Assembly: GCF_024199005.1 (NCBI RefSeq)
Contig: NZ_JANATA010000007.1
Coordinates: 1-64,000, forward strand
Direction: 5' to 3'
DNA length: 64,000 bases
Source of the DNA: Opacimonas viscosa
GTDB lineage: Bacteria > Pseudomonadota > Gammaproteobacteria > Enterobacterales > Alteromonadaceae
The notes beneath the pieces were generated by a model. That model saw nothing but the letters and a program-made list of their open reading frames with translations. It was not told the origin of the DNA and ran no database searches. The position numbers were made by a program, and so were the translations under genes. Positions 37,543 to 46,075 of this stretch are shown here, piece by piece. How positions within the stretch are numbered: the stretch's first letter is position 1; each line of letters begins with the position of its first letter.

Positions 37543-40434
37543 TTAAGCAGATGCTTTAGCAGTGGATGCGCGATCTAACAAATACAGTAATGATTGATAA
37601 TCAATACCCGAATGCTCGCTCAATCCTATTTCACAGGTGCGAGAATTACTGTAGCCGTTACTACACGAACTCCCTACTTGTTTTTTCAACGTACTCAATG
37701 CTGAGGCATTCAGTTCTGGTTGGGTCATGCCTTTATCCCCAGCAAACCCACAACAGTGGATGCCTTCTGGTTCGATAACATGGGTCGCACAACGTTGAGC
37801 TATGGTTTGCAAAGCAGAGCTGAGTCCCATCTTTTGGCTACTACACGTAATATGCAGTGCCACAGTTTCGTTAATTGGTTGAATATCCAGTTTGTCCAAA
37901 GCGTGCTGTGCCATAAATTCACACGCTTCAAAAATAGGTAGGGCATGTCCTAATTCCGCCAAGCGCAATTTACATGGGCTTGTATCAAAGATAATCGGAA
38001 TGCGGCCATTATCGGAGAGGGTTTGTAAGCTAGCTAATAACTCATCCCCTTTGGCTGTAGCGAATTGGCTTAAACCTTTGGAAGAAAATGGCATACCACA
38101 ACATAAACCTGACACAGACGCTGGGATTGTCACTGTATAACCAGCTTTGTGGAGTACGGTTTGCGTCACTTCATGTAAGCTGCGTTGCTCTTTGCTCAGT
38201 GGATCTGGTCCCATAGTCCGTGAAGCACAGCTAGGGAAGTAAATAACCTCAAGAGTATGTTTTTTAGACTCAGCATGGTTCGCCTCTAGCTCAAGTTTTG
38301 TCTGTGCGACAAGGGATTGACTAGATGCGGATTTGGAAGTGCCAAGCGGAGCCGCTGGTTGTGGATAACGACTAAACCATAACGGCATTCTTCTACCCGT
38401 ACTGTGATGGAGTGTACGTCCCAGTGTGTTGGTGCGAGTCGGGCCAATAATCTTACTAATACGACTGGCAAGTCCTAATGCTGTGCCAGCTGTCTTGGTG
38501 AGAGGGGCAAATTGTTCACTTGAAAATTTCGCAATGGTTGTGCCAAATTTACCCACATTTTGTCCGCGCAGTTCGCGTATTAAATCACCTGTGTTGATAC
38601 CAACAGGACACCGTTCTGCGCACAGTCCAGTGGCTGCACACGTATCTATCCCATAATACTGAAAATCGTGTTCAAGCTGTCCAAGTTCTTGACGTTCAGC
38701 ATCAATTAAATATCCACGGTCCTTTAGTTGTTGGATACGACGCCAAATTGCAATGCGCTGACGGGGGGTAAAAGTCAGATCCTTGGACGGGCAAACGGGC
38801 TCACAAAAACCGCACTCAATACATTTATCGACGATGTCATTTGCTTTAGGCAGCGCCTTTAGGTTCTTGATATGTGCGTCCGGATCTTCATTGAGAATGA
38901 CACCAGGATTTAAAATACCTGTAGGGTCAATAATCTGTTTTAACTCACGCATTACCGAGAACGCTTTTTTACCCCATTCTAGCTCTACAAATGGAGCCAT
39001 ATTTCGCCCTGTGCCATGCTCTGCTTTTAACGAACCTTGGAAATCAACAGCGACTAACTGGGCCACATCGCGCATGAAATCATCATAGCGTTGTACTTGC
39101 TCAGGTGTATCAAATGCCTGAGTGAAAACAAAGTGCAGGTTACCGGCCAGCGCATGCCCAAAAATAAGCGCTTCGGTATAATTATATTTAGCAAAAAGTG
39201 CTTGTAGGCCTAACACCCCTTGGTCCAATACATCATGAGGAAAAGAAACATCCTCGATGATTACCGTTGTCCCAGTCTCACGGACGGCACCAACTGCTGG
39301 AAAAGTCGCTTTACGGATGGCCCATAATTGTGCGCTGAGAACGGCATCTTGAGAAAAATGAATCGCCTCTAAGGGCTGTGCTTGCTGTACTAAACTGGTG
39401 AGTTGGGATATGTGGGCGTCAAGAGAGGCTTGGTCACTTGCTGTGGTTTCAATTAACAGTGCGGTAGATGTGGGTGCATTATGACAAAATGTATCGGGTA
39501 GTCCCGGCTTGCCTGCTACAGAATTTAGTGCGCGTTGATCGAGTAATTCGACGGCATCTACTGGATATTCTCGTAGTGTTGATGCTAATTGGCAGGCAAT
39601 CGTGGGATTGGCAAACAGATACAGTCCAGTCGCTTTATATGGATGTTCGACAACCGTATTGTAGGTAATATCAGCAATGAAGCCTAATGTGCCTTCTGAA
39701 CCTACCATTAAGTGACTTAAAACAGATACTGGATCTGTGTAGTCAGTTAATGCGTTGAGTGAATAACCGGTGGTGTTTTTCAAGCGGTACTTGTGTTGAA
39801 TTAGTGTCGTCAGCTCGGCATCTGCTTGAACGTTTTGAGCAAGCGCTTCGATAGCATCTAATAAGGGTTTATGAGACGTTCTAAATGCGGCAATACTACT
39901 GGCATCACCAGTATTTAATGCAGTGCCATCAGCAAAGATTATCGTCATTTCAGCCATTGTATAAAAAGTATTTTTGGCGACGCCACAACACATTCCTGAC
40001 GCATTGTTAGCGGCGATACCGCCGATCTTACAAGCGTTAATAGAAGCGGGGTCGGGACCAATTTTTCTTTGGTATGGGGCTAGGTAGCGGTTTGCATCCG
40101 CACCAACAACTCCTGGTTGCAAGCGAATTTTTTGTCCATTTTCTAAAATTTCGTGATTACGCCAATGTTCGGTCAGTAAAATGAGTACCGAATCGGTAAT
40201 TGCTTGGCCAGACAAACTTGTACCAGCCGCACGAAACGTCACTGGTATATTATGTAAAAAACTCAAGGCTAAGACATCTTGCATTTCCCCAATGCTAGCC
40301 ACTTTTATGACCAAGGCAGGGATCAACTGATAAAAGCTGGCATCAGTGGCATAGGCGCGACGTCGAGATATGTCGGTAATGATGCGTTCATTATCGAGAA
40401 TATGCGAAAGAGAATTGAGATATTGCGGATGCAT
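37543..40434 (-). CDS. FAD- and [4Fe-4S]-binding D-lactate/2-hydroxyacid dehydrogenase (Dld-II/YdiJ-like)
   Basis: This is a 963-residue protein. Residues about 35-215 form the PCMH-type FAD-binding domain (TFRAAGTSLSGQA, KIGPDPASINACKIGG, NNASGMCCG), followed by the FAD-linked oxidase C-terminal domain (about 215-500). Residues about 530-620 hold two ferredoxin-like cysteine clusters (CIECGFCEPVCP and CAATGLCAERCP). The C-terminal part (about 710-950) carries two CCG-type segments (SGLCCGMPF, IHCCGFAGDKG). The layout fits Shewanella Dld-II, a respiratory D-lactate dehydrogenase, and E. coli YdiJ, a D-2-hydroxyglutarate dehydrogenase; the substrate cannot be decided here. It is divergent from a LysR regulator. 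Confidence 0.85.
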   Translation of the reverse strand: MHPQYLNSLSHILDNERIITDISRRRAYATDASFYQLIPALVIKVASIGEMQDVLALSFLHNIPVTFRAAGTSLSGQAITDSVLILLTEHWRNHEILENGQKIRLQPGVVGADANRYLAPYQRKIGPDPASINACKIGGIAANNASGMCCGVAKNTFYTMAEMTIIFADGTALNTGDASSIAAFRTSHKPLLDAIEALAQNVQADAELTTLIQHKYRLKNTTGYSLNALTDYTDPVSVLSHLMVGSEGTLGFIADITYNTVVEHPYKATGLYLFANPTIACQLASTLREYPVDAVELLDQRALNSVAGKPGLPDTFCHNAPTSTALLIETTASDQASLDAHISQLTSLVQQAQPLEAIHFSQDAVLSAQLWAIRKATFPAVGAVRETGTTVIIEDVSFPHDVLDQGVLGLQALFAKYNYTEALIFGHALAGNLHFVFTQAFDTPEQVQRYDDFMRDVAQLVAVDFQGSLKAEHGTGRNMAPFVELEWGKKAFSVMRELKQIIDPTGILNPGVILNEDPDAHIKNLKALPKANDIVDKCIECGFCEPVCPSKDLTFTPRQRIAIWRRIQQLKDRGYLIDAERQELGQLEHDFQYYGIDTCAATGLCAERCPVGINTGDLIRELRGQNVGKFGTTIAKFSSEQFAPLTKTAGTALGLASRISKIIGPTRTNTLGRTLHHSTGRRMPLWFSRYPQPAAPLGTSKSASSQSLVAQTKLELEANHAESKKHTLEVIYFPSCASRTMGPDPLSKEQRSLHEVTQTVLHKAGYTVTIPASVSGLCCGMPFSSKGLSQFATAKGDELLASLQTLSDNGRIPIIFDTSPCKLRLAELGHALPIFEACEFMAQHALDKLDIQPINETVALHITCSSQKMGLSSALQTIAQRCATHVIEPEGIHCCGFAGDKGMTQPELNASALSTLKKQVGSSCSNGYSNSRTCEIGLSEHSGIDYQSLLYLLDRASTAKASA

Positions 40435-40533
40435 AGCCTAGCCTTTGTTGTTACATAACCTATTTTATCATCAAGATACGACAAACAATGTGTTCGATAT
40501 ATAGACGAACGTGCAATGGTTAGTTTCTAAAAT

Positions 40534-40542
40534 TGCTATAAT
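40534..40542 (+). promoter_or_regulatory. Extended -10 promoter for the LysR gene
   Basis: TTGCTATAAT contains a perfect TATAAT (40537-40542) preceded by TGC, an extended -10 arrangement. No good -35 hexamer is seen, which such promoters do not need. It lies 52 bases upstream of the ATG in the divergent region. Confidence 0.45.
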
Positions 40543-40593
40543 ATCGATAGTAATTACTCTATATTTTGTTATTAATCATTTTTGAAGGAAAGT

Positions 40594-41511
40594 ATGCATA
40601 TGGCAGGTGTCAAAGCTGATGATATATTTTTATTTGTACAAGTTGTTGAAGCTGGTTCTTTTTCAAAAGTGGCCCAGCAACAAGAGATAACGAACTCAGT
40701 GGTCAGTAAACGGATATCTCGTTTGGAAGCGGCATTGAATATGCAGCTGATGTATCGTTCTACGCGGAAATTGTCCCTCACTGATGGTGGGCAAATGCTA
40801 TATCAAAAAGCAAAGTTGGCTAAAACTGCACTCCAAGAGGCCCAAGACGCAGTGACTGGATATAGCGATACTGTGAGCGGTAAAATAAAAATTACGGCAC
40901 CTGCGGTATCGGCACGATTGGTTTTAAATGAGGCAATTGCAAAATTTTGTAAAGCGCACCCAGAAATACGCATTGAGCTTAATGTCGATGATAAGGTAGT
41001 AGATCTAATAGAAGATGGTTTTGATTTGGCGATTCGTACCGGTGTCCTTGAAGACTCGAGCTTAATGGCTCGACGCTTAGTCAATTCTAATTGGGTGATT
41101 GTTGGGACTGCAGAGTATATTCGTAAAAATGGTTTGCCACAAAACACAACACAACTCGAATATCACAATTGTTTGTTGTACAAAAATGAAACGAGTGGTC
41201 CTGCAGCTTGGCGTTTTAGTAACGACAACGAAGAATATGTGGTGCAAGTGGATGGGTCTTTTTGTTCTGGTGATTTAAATGCTTTAAGACAGGCTGCTAA
41301 AGCTGATCTAGGCTTGGCTTATGTGCCATATGCATTGGTCCATGATGATATCGAAAATGGTGACTTTGTCCCGGTATTAGCTGATTATACGGCAAAAAAA
41401 GTAGGAATATATGCAGTCTATCCAAGGATGCGTCAACCAGATTTGAAATTGCGTATGTTGATTGAGCATTTACGCGATGCTTATCATGAAAAGTCCTCTT
41501 ATTTTTACTAA
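40594..41511 (+). CDS. LysR-family transcriptional regulator
   Basis: This 305-residue regulator has an N-terminal winged helix-turn-helix (FVQVVEAGSFSKVAQQQEI, then SVVSKRISRLEAAL, LMYRSTRKLSLTDGG) and a periplasmic-binding-protein-type effector domain (about 95-300) of the CrgA/DsdC-like subgroup. An AAGGA site precedes two ATGs, 40594 (spacing 4) and 40600 (spacing 10); the choice is uncertain. It is divergent from the dehydrogenase gene, with 159 bases between, so it probably controls that gene. The inducer is unknown. Confidence 0.88.
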   Translation: MHMAGVKADDIFLFVQVVEAGSFSKVAQQQEITNSVVSKRISRLEAALNMQLMYRSTRKLSLTDGGQMLYQKAKLAKTALQEAQDAVTGYSDTVSGKIKITAPAVSARLVLNEAIAKFCKAHPEIRIELNVDDKVVDLIEDGFDLAIRTGVLEDSSLMARRLVNSNWVIVGTAEYIRKNGLPQNTTQLEYHNCLLYKNETSGPAAWRFSNDNEEYVVQVDGSFCSGDLNALRQAAKADLGLAYVPYALVHDDIENGDFVPVLADYTAKKVGIYAVYPRMRQPDLKLRMLIEHLRDAYHEKSSYFY

Positions 41512-41514
41512 GAA

Positions 41515-41545
41515 AAAGGCCGTTACAAAATTTGTAACGGCCTTT
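41515..41545. terminator. Near-perfect bidirectional terminator between LysR and porin genes
   Basis: AAAGGCCGTTACAAA (41515-41529) and its complement TTTGTAACGGCCTTT (41531-41545) form a palindrome broken by one base. The A and T ends serve both the LysR (plus) and porin (minus) transcripts. Confidence 0.9.
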
Positions 41546-41580
41546 CATACTAAATATTAGATAGCTAAATCAGCAGTTTC

Positions 41581-42708
41581 TTAGAAAGAGAACTGTGCAG
41601 AAGCTAATAGATAGTTAGAGCTTAAATCAGCTGCTTCGTTTTGAGCGTATTTACCTACTTCAACACCAACTTTTAGTTTAGATGTTACATTAGTGATAAC
41701 GTTTACACCCATGTGTGAACGGTCTCTGTCACCTAAATCAGTTGTTGATTGACCGTAGAAGAAAGTAGAACGAGTGTCTTCATTCCAGAATGCACGGTAT
41801 GCTGCTGTGAAAGAAGTACCTTCTTCAACACGTGTTTCATCATTTACCGTGATGATATCTGGAACAGCAACAGTACCTACATAACGACCATACTCACCTT
41901 GTGCAACAGATACACGTAGGTCATTTTTGCCGCCCATTTTGATTTTAGCTGCAGCGTTAAAGCCGATTGCAGTTTCATCAATACCAGATTGATCTACTTT
42001 ACGGATTAATGCACCTACGTTTGCTTGACCCCAGTCACCTTTAAAGTCATAACGAGCAACGATATCAGGCATAGATTGTTTTGCTTCTGATGCATTAACA
42101 TTAGTAGTCTGAGAAACAACTGTTGCAACACCGTCAACTACACTGACAACGTCTGTAGTTCGAGTCCCAGCAGTACCGAATGTATATGGGTTTTCTAATG
42201 CGAAAGAGAAACCGCCGTTGGTATAACGAATCTGAGTTTGACGGATGAACGCTTCACCTACGTGTGCACCACCAAAATCTAGTGTTTCAGCTAATGCATG
42301 TAAAGGCATGAACGTTGACCAAGTTTGACCTACTAACCAGTTATCCCACTTGATGAAAGCGTGACGAACACGGAAACCATCAGAGTTAGAAATGATTTCG
42401 TTAGAGCTTTGTACTGCAGTATCCGCATCCATTTCGATAACACCAGTAACTTTACCGTGTTGTACTTTGAACTGAAGACGAGATTGGTTAGCATTGAAAT
42501 CTGTTTGGCTGAAGTCACCTGCTGCTGCAGAACCGATGAAGTAACCGTTACGGTATAAATCACCGCTGACGTGACGCGCATCAACTTTAACAAAACCCGC
42601 TAAAGTTACTTTAGTGTCACCATTGTTGACTAATTCTACGGCTGCATTTGCTTGAGTAGCAAGGCCTAATAAAACAGCCGCTGCTGTTGTAGTTAAAATC
42701 TTTTTCAT
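41581..42708 (-). CDS. Outer-membrane porin, DcaP-like
   Basis: This 375-residue protein has a signal peptide (MKKILTTTAAAVLLGLATQANA) followed by an N-terminal VTLAGFVKVDARHVSGD segment and amphipathic beta-strands ending in the C-terminal Phe of outer-membrane barrels (ASAQFSF). The start of the mature part resembles DcaP-type trimeric porins. I use ATG 42708 with an AGGA site eight bases upstream; an in-frame ATG at 42804 adds 32 residues before the signal peptide. The gene is single, faces a bidirectional terminator and has a long upstream region with repeated GTTAAC sites. The substrate is unknown. Confidence 0.85.
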   Translation of the reverse strand: MKKILTTTAAAVLLGLATQANAAVELVNNGDTKVTLAGFVKVDARHVSGDLYRNGYFIGSAAAGDFSQTDFNANQSRLQFKVQHGKVTGVIEMDADTAVQSSNEIISNSDGFRVRHAFIKWDNWLVGQTWSTFMPLHALAETLDFGGAHVGEAFIRQTQIRYTNGGFSFALENPYTFGTAGTRTTDVVSVVDGVATVVSQTTNVNASEAKQSMPDIVARYDFKGDWGQANVGALIRKVDQSGIDETAIGFNAAAKIKMGGKNDLRVSVAQGEYGRYVGTVAVPDIITVNDETRVEEGTSFTAAYRAFWNEDTRSTFFYGQSTTDLGDRDRSHMGVNVITNVTSKLKVGVEVGKYAQNEAADLSSNYLLASAQFSF

Positions 42709-42779
42709 GTGTGTTCCTATCTTTTTGTGTTGAGTTACTGTGGACGCACAATAATGATCGAAATCACTATAATAAAGCA

Positions 42780-42808
42780 ATTTTTGGAATAAATAAGTTT
42801 CCAAAAAT
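42780..42808. promoter_or_regulatory. Inverted repeat at the porin promoter
   Basis: ATTTTTGGAA (42780-42789) and TTCCAAAAAT (42799-42808) flank nine bases. The repeat covers the position expected for the -35 element of the porin promoter, so it may be an operator. It could also be a stem-loop in a longer transcript. Confidence 0.45.
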
Positions 42809-42871
42809 GATGCTATATTGTGTTTATTGCTCGATTTTTGTGCGTTATAAGCGTATTTTTAATGTAATGTT

Positions 42872-43074
42872 GTTAACAATATTAATAAAATGTTAACTCT
42901 GGGTTTGCTTGTTAACAATGTTTGTGGAAGTGATAGGTAATTTATCTAAGATATTGATATATATATAAAATATAGATAATCTTTCAACGTTAACTTTGCT
43001 TTTTATGGTGCACTATCACTTCTATAAAATCGGTGAAATGAGCGGTAAATTGTCCGGCAATTCTATTGGTTAAC
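42872..43074. repeat. Five GTTAAC palindromes upstream of the porin
   Basis: GTTAAC occurs at 42872, 42892, 42911, 42989 and 43069. The first three are 20 and 19 bases apart, two helical turns, and two of them extend to TTGTTAACAA or close to it. The pattern suggests a set of regulator-binding sites for the porin; the regulator is unknown. Confidence 0.5.
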
Positions 43075-43146
43075 CCCCCCGTATTTTACTATGGGTTTTC
43101 ACCTAATGCGAAAGTATGAGTAATACTAAAATCGTACTTTAAAAAA

Positions 43147-43551
43147 CTAAATTTTGAGTAGAACTTCAAGGTTTTTCCTGAGTTGAGAAGGAAATGGAAG
43201 GAGTTTGTCTGCATGATGAGTAATTTGCTCGACGACGGTGATCATTTCTTGTTGTTTCACTTTATTAAAATGTATTTTTGCTTCAGCGTCAGCAATACAA
43301 TCAAGAATAATTTTCCCTGTAAGTATCGGTTCTTTGCAGCGTTGCATGAGTGCTTTGCGAATATAAACTTGCCATTCTTGACGATAACTATTGAGTAAAC
43401 GTTCTGGAAATAAATACAGATCTAGCACGTCTTGATGAAGGTTGACAATATCATTAGGTACGTCCAATACCATGCGATACCAGAGCAATGCTACCGGGTG
43501 ACAATCCTCTAATTCTAGTATGTTGTTAATTAATTCTTTTTTATTCATCAT
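43147..43551 (-). CDS. Unrecognised 134-residue protein
   Basis: I do not recognise this protein. It is predicted mostly helical, with no signal peptide or membrane segment. It has a conserved-looking start MNKKELINNILELEDCHPVA and Trp/Tyr-rich patches (LLWYRMVL, SYRQEWQVYIRK), with a C-terminal helical stretch. Two adjacent ATG codons (43551 and 43548) could start it; no ribosome site is evident. It lies 94 bases after the AraC regulator on the same strand, with a hairpin between. Coding is supported by an uninterrupted, protein-like composition and the absence of a competing frame. Confidence 0.6.
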   Translation of the reverse strand: MMNKKELINNILELEDCHPVALLWYRMVLDVPNDIVNLHQDVLDLYLFPERLLNSYRQEWQVYIRKALMQRCKEPILTGKIILDCIADAEAKIHFNKVKQQEMITVVEQITHHADKLLPFPSQLRKNLEVLLKI

Positions 43552-43635
43552 TTTTTTGCATATTTTTTAAACCATTTTTGAAAAGCTAGCGTAACTACTA
43601 TGCACTGTTAAAGTGTGTACGCGTTCTTGCTGTTT

Positions 43636-43656
43636 AGCCCACCTTTTAGGTGGGCT
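43636..43656 (+). terminator. Terminator-like hairpin at the 3' end of the AraC gene
   Basis: AGCCCACC (43636-43643) pairs with GGTGGGCT (43649-43656), and on the plus strand it is followed by T6. It overlaps the last codons of the minus-strand AraC gene, whose TAA sits in the loop. On the minus strand no U-tract follows, so the hairpin points toward the plus strand, where no gene is recognised. Confidence 0.6.
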
Positions 43657-44668
43657 TTTTTATGCCCTTTGCAAATCGATGTAAACGTTCATTTTTACGG
43701 AGTTGGACCAAAGACGCTCCAAACCACTTTCTAATATGTGCACTCAGCCCTGAGCCATGTTTATACCCTAACATTAAGGCGATCGTATTTAAGTCATGAC
43801 TGGTTTTACAAATCAATTCGTAGGCATAATGCATACGTACATTTTGTAAAATGGTATTAAAGTTAACCCCATAAAATGCTAAATCCCGTTGTAATTTTCT
43901 TGGATGTTTGCCTAATACTCGTGCAATGTGTGGTAGCGTAGCTGTTTGATTTGCTAAGCCAATACCTACTAATTCTGAAACTTGTTCAATGAGATCTTCT
44001 TCTGCTAATGAATCATTAAAAGAAGTAGTAAGCCATTGTGTATTTTTGGGAATTTTTTGTTGAGCGAGTTGGGTTGGAAAGTTAACTTGAGTCACGGCTT
44101 TACCAAAACCAACAGGTGTCGCGAAATAGCTTTGCAGTGCTTGAGGTGAAACAAAGTCACATTCGTTTGCTTGAAAATAAATACTCCGTACTGGAATATT
44201 GTTCGGTAGGAGTTGCCCTAGACACTGCAGAGCCAAGGTCACAACATATTCTTGGAAGACTGCACTTTGATTTAATACCCCAATACTACTGGTTAAGTTA
44301 ATGCTTAACTTAAATTCAGAATGCTCAACTGTCATTGATAAACTAGGCACAATGAGGTGGATATGCTTTTCAATAATTACGAGCAGCTCACCTACGTTGG
44401 CACAAAGCGCTATTTTATCGACTAAGCTCCCTAACACTGTGAGATCTTGAGCTTGGGCGAGCGCATGCCCGATATCTGCGGCATTTCTGAGTTTGACGGT
44501 ATATTCAAGTAATTGTCCAAAATCGACTATATCAATCAGATGGTATTTGGTACTGAGCATGGATTCAGAAAAACCTAGCGTAGCAAAAACCGCAGACGGT
44601 TCATGTCCGCGTTCGCGCAATAATGTCTGGTAGGAGCGCAAAAAACGATTAGAAATATAATGAGCCAC
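43646..44668 (-). CDS. AraC-family regulator with N-terminal arabinose-binding-like domain
   Basis: This 340-residue protein has an N-terminal domain (about 1-200) of the Arabinose_bd type found in OruR/ArgR-like regulators (SYQTLLRERGHEPS, LGHALAQAQDLTVLG-like pattern). Its C-terminal double helix-turn-helix (about 235-330) contains LPHIARVLGKHPRKLQRDL and LNTIALMLGYKHGSGLSAHIRKWFG. It is divergent from the desaturase-ferredoxin gene (167 bases between the starts) and is its likely regulator. The last four codons form part of a terminator-like hairpin. Confidence 0.87.
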   Translation of the reverse strand: MAHYISNRFLRSYQTLLRERGHEPSAVFATLGFSESMLSTKYHLIDIVDFGQLLEYTVKLRNAADIGHALAQAQDLTVLGSLVDKIALCANVGELLVIIEKHIHLIVPSLSMTVEHSEFKLSINLTSSIGVLNQSAVFQEYVVTLALQCLGQLLPNNIPVRSIYFQANECDFVSPQALQSYFATPVGFGKAVTQVNFPTQLAQQKIPKNTQWLTTSFNDSLAEEDLIEQVSELVGIGLANQTATLPHIARVLGKHPRKLQRDLAFYGVNFNTILQNVRMHYAYELICKTSHDLNTIALMLGYKHGSGLSAHIRKWFGASLVQLRKNERLHRFAKGIKKPT

Positions 44669-44835
44669 GGTACTCTGTACTTTTTTACTTATTTACCATT
44701 ACATTAGCGCAAAATGTCAGTTATCCATAATAGATTGTCGTTTTTAAATAATTTACTGTCGTAATAGTGTAAGTATCTGCTGATTTAATGCATACAATTA
44801 ACGTGTACTTTAGAGGAATAGTGGAGCGCACAAAC

Positions 44836-46005
44836 ATGTCACCATCAGCGTTGAAAGAAAAACTATACACGACTATTGATAAACAGCAGTGTATATACGC
44901 GACTTATGTAAAACCGGTAAATTGGGGGAATGTCGCACTGGCCTGTGTGTTGACAGTTGTGTATTTAGGTTTATTGGGCAATATGGCATTTGCGCTGGCT
45001 GAATTACCTCATTTATCGCTGGGTTGGCATATTATTTTGCTGACAATAACGATTTATTGGGTCTTTACCGTGATGCATGAGGCTTCTCATGAGAATATCT
45101 TTGCCGGGACACCGAAGTTAAGCAGGCTAGAAAACCCTCTAGGTTGGTTGGCGTCCGTGCCGTTTATTATCATGCCGTTCTCTTTATTTAAAGTCGTCCA
45201 CCTGATACATCATGCTCATACTAACGATCCTGAAAAAGATCCTGACCATTTTATGGCTGGCCCTGTCTGGCTGGCCTTTGGTAAAGGATTAATACTGCCA
45301 CTGAGCTACTTGCACTTTTTTATCAAAGCAAGCGTCAATGGTCAGGTCACGATTTTGGCGGTCTGGCAAACGGTAGCGTATTTTATTGGCTTAGCATTTT
45401 TAGGTATGTTTGTCGCTGGGTTGGGTATTTGGGATACCATTTTGTTGTATCTTATTCTGCCTGTTTTTCTAGCCAGTGCTTTGTTGGCTTTTGCGTTGGA
45501 TTATCTGCCGCATTATCCACACCAGACACAAAGTGCGCCAGAGCATTCAAGGAATTTCAATTTCTTTGGCGCAAAATGGATTTTTATGGGCCAAAATACT
45601 CATCAAGTGCACCATGCTTTACCGCGTATTCCATGGTATCGCTATGATGCTCATATAAACGATGTTACAGGTGCTATTACGCAGAGTAGATGCACTAACG
45701 CTACCGATAATACAAACCAAACTATGATATCGCACAAGGTGCGTGTGGAGCTTAATGGTACTGTGCATGAAATCAATGTAGCACCAAATGAAACTGTGCT
45801 ACAAGCAGCCTTAACCCAACAAATCCGCTTGCCACATGCATGTAAAAAAGGGTTATGCGGTCGTTGCAAGATTGCTGTTCAGGGGGCGCATCATATGCAA
45901 AATGAACATAGCCCAGGCTTGCTGTCCGTAGAAAAACAATCGGGTGTGTCACTAGCTTGTCAATGTATTCCAGAAGAGGCTTTGCAAATAAAGCCAATAA
46001 GCTGA
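44836..46005 (+). CDS. Membrane fatty-acid desaturase/hydroxylase fused to a [2Fe-2S] ferredoxin
   Basis: This is a 389-residue fusion. The first part (about 1-290) is a four-helix membrane di-iron enzyme with the histidine boxes HEASH (near 80), HLIHHAH (near 121) and HQVHHA (near 255). The second part (about 300-389) is a plant-type ferredoxin with C-x4-C-x2-C (CKKGLCGRC, near 336-344) and a fourth Cys near 374. The ferredoxin would feed electrons directly to the di-iron site. The family includes desaturases, carotene hydroxylases and hydrocarbon oxygenases, so the substrate is open. I use ATG 44836, with GTGGAG nine bases upstream; ATG 44788 has no ribosome site. Confidence 0.85.
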   Translation: MSPSALKEKLYTTIDKQQCIYATYVKPVNWGNVALACVLTVVYLGLLGNMAFALAELPHLSLGWHIILLTITIYWVFTVMHEASHENIFAGTPKLSRLENPLGWLASVPFIIMPFSLFKVVHLIHHAHTNDPEKDPDHFMAGPVWLAFGKGLILPLSYLHFFIKASVNGQVTILAVWQTVAYFIGLAFLGMFVAGLGIWDTILLYLILPVFLASALLAFALDYLPHYPHQTQSAPEHSRNFNFFGAKWIFMGQNTHQVHHALPRIPWYRYDAHINDVTGAITQSRCTNATDNTNQTMISHKVRVELNGTVHEINVAPNETVLQAALTQQIRLPHACKKGLCGRCKIAVQGAHHMQNEHSPGLLSVEKQSGVSLACQCIPEEALQIKPIS

Positions 46006-46025
46006 GTGATATAAAATAGGCAAAA

Positions 46026-46053
46026 AAAAACCAGAGTAAGTACTCTGGTTTTT
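46026..46053. terminator. Bidirectional terminator between the desaturase and accC
   Basis: AAAAACCAGAGTA / TACTCTGGTTTTT with a two-base loop and A/T runs on both sides lies between convergent genes. Confidence 0.88.
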
Positions 46054-46075
46054 GATGTAAATATAGGGTTTTAGC

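Larger units (their letters stand above)
42709..43146. other. Long regulatory intergenic region upstream of the porin
   Basis: These 438 bases hold no credible gene. They contain a possible porin promoter (minus-strand TATTAT at 42774-42769), a 10-base inverted repeat over its -35 region, five GTTAAC palindromes, an AT-rich stretch around 42942-42980 with TTATCTA / TAGATAA arms, and a run of seven C at 43074-43080. Nothing RNA-like is recognised. Confidence 0.6.

Noticed and set aside
42709-42804. Upstream extension of the porin gene
   Set aside because: It would place 32 residues before a clear signal peptide; ATG 42708 has a good ribosome site.
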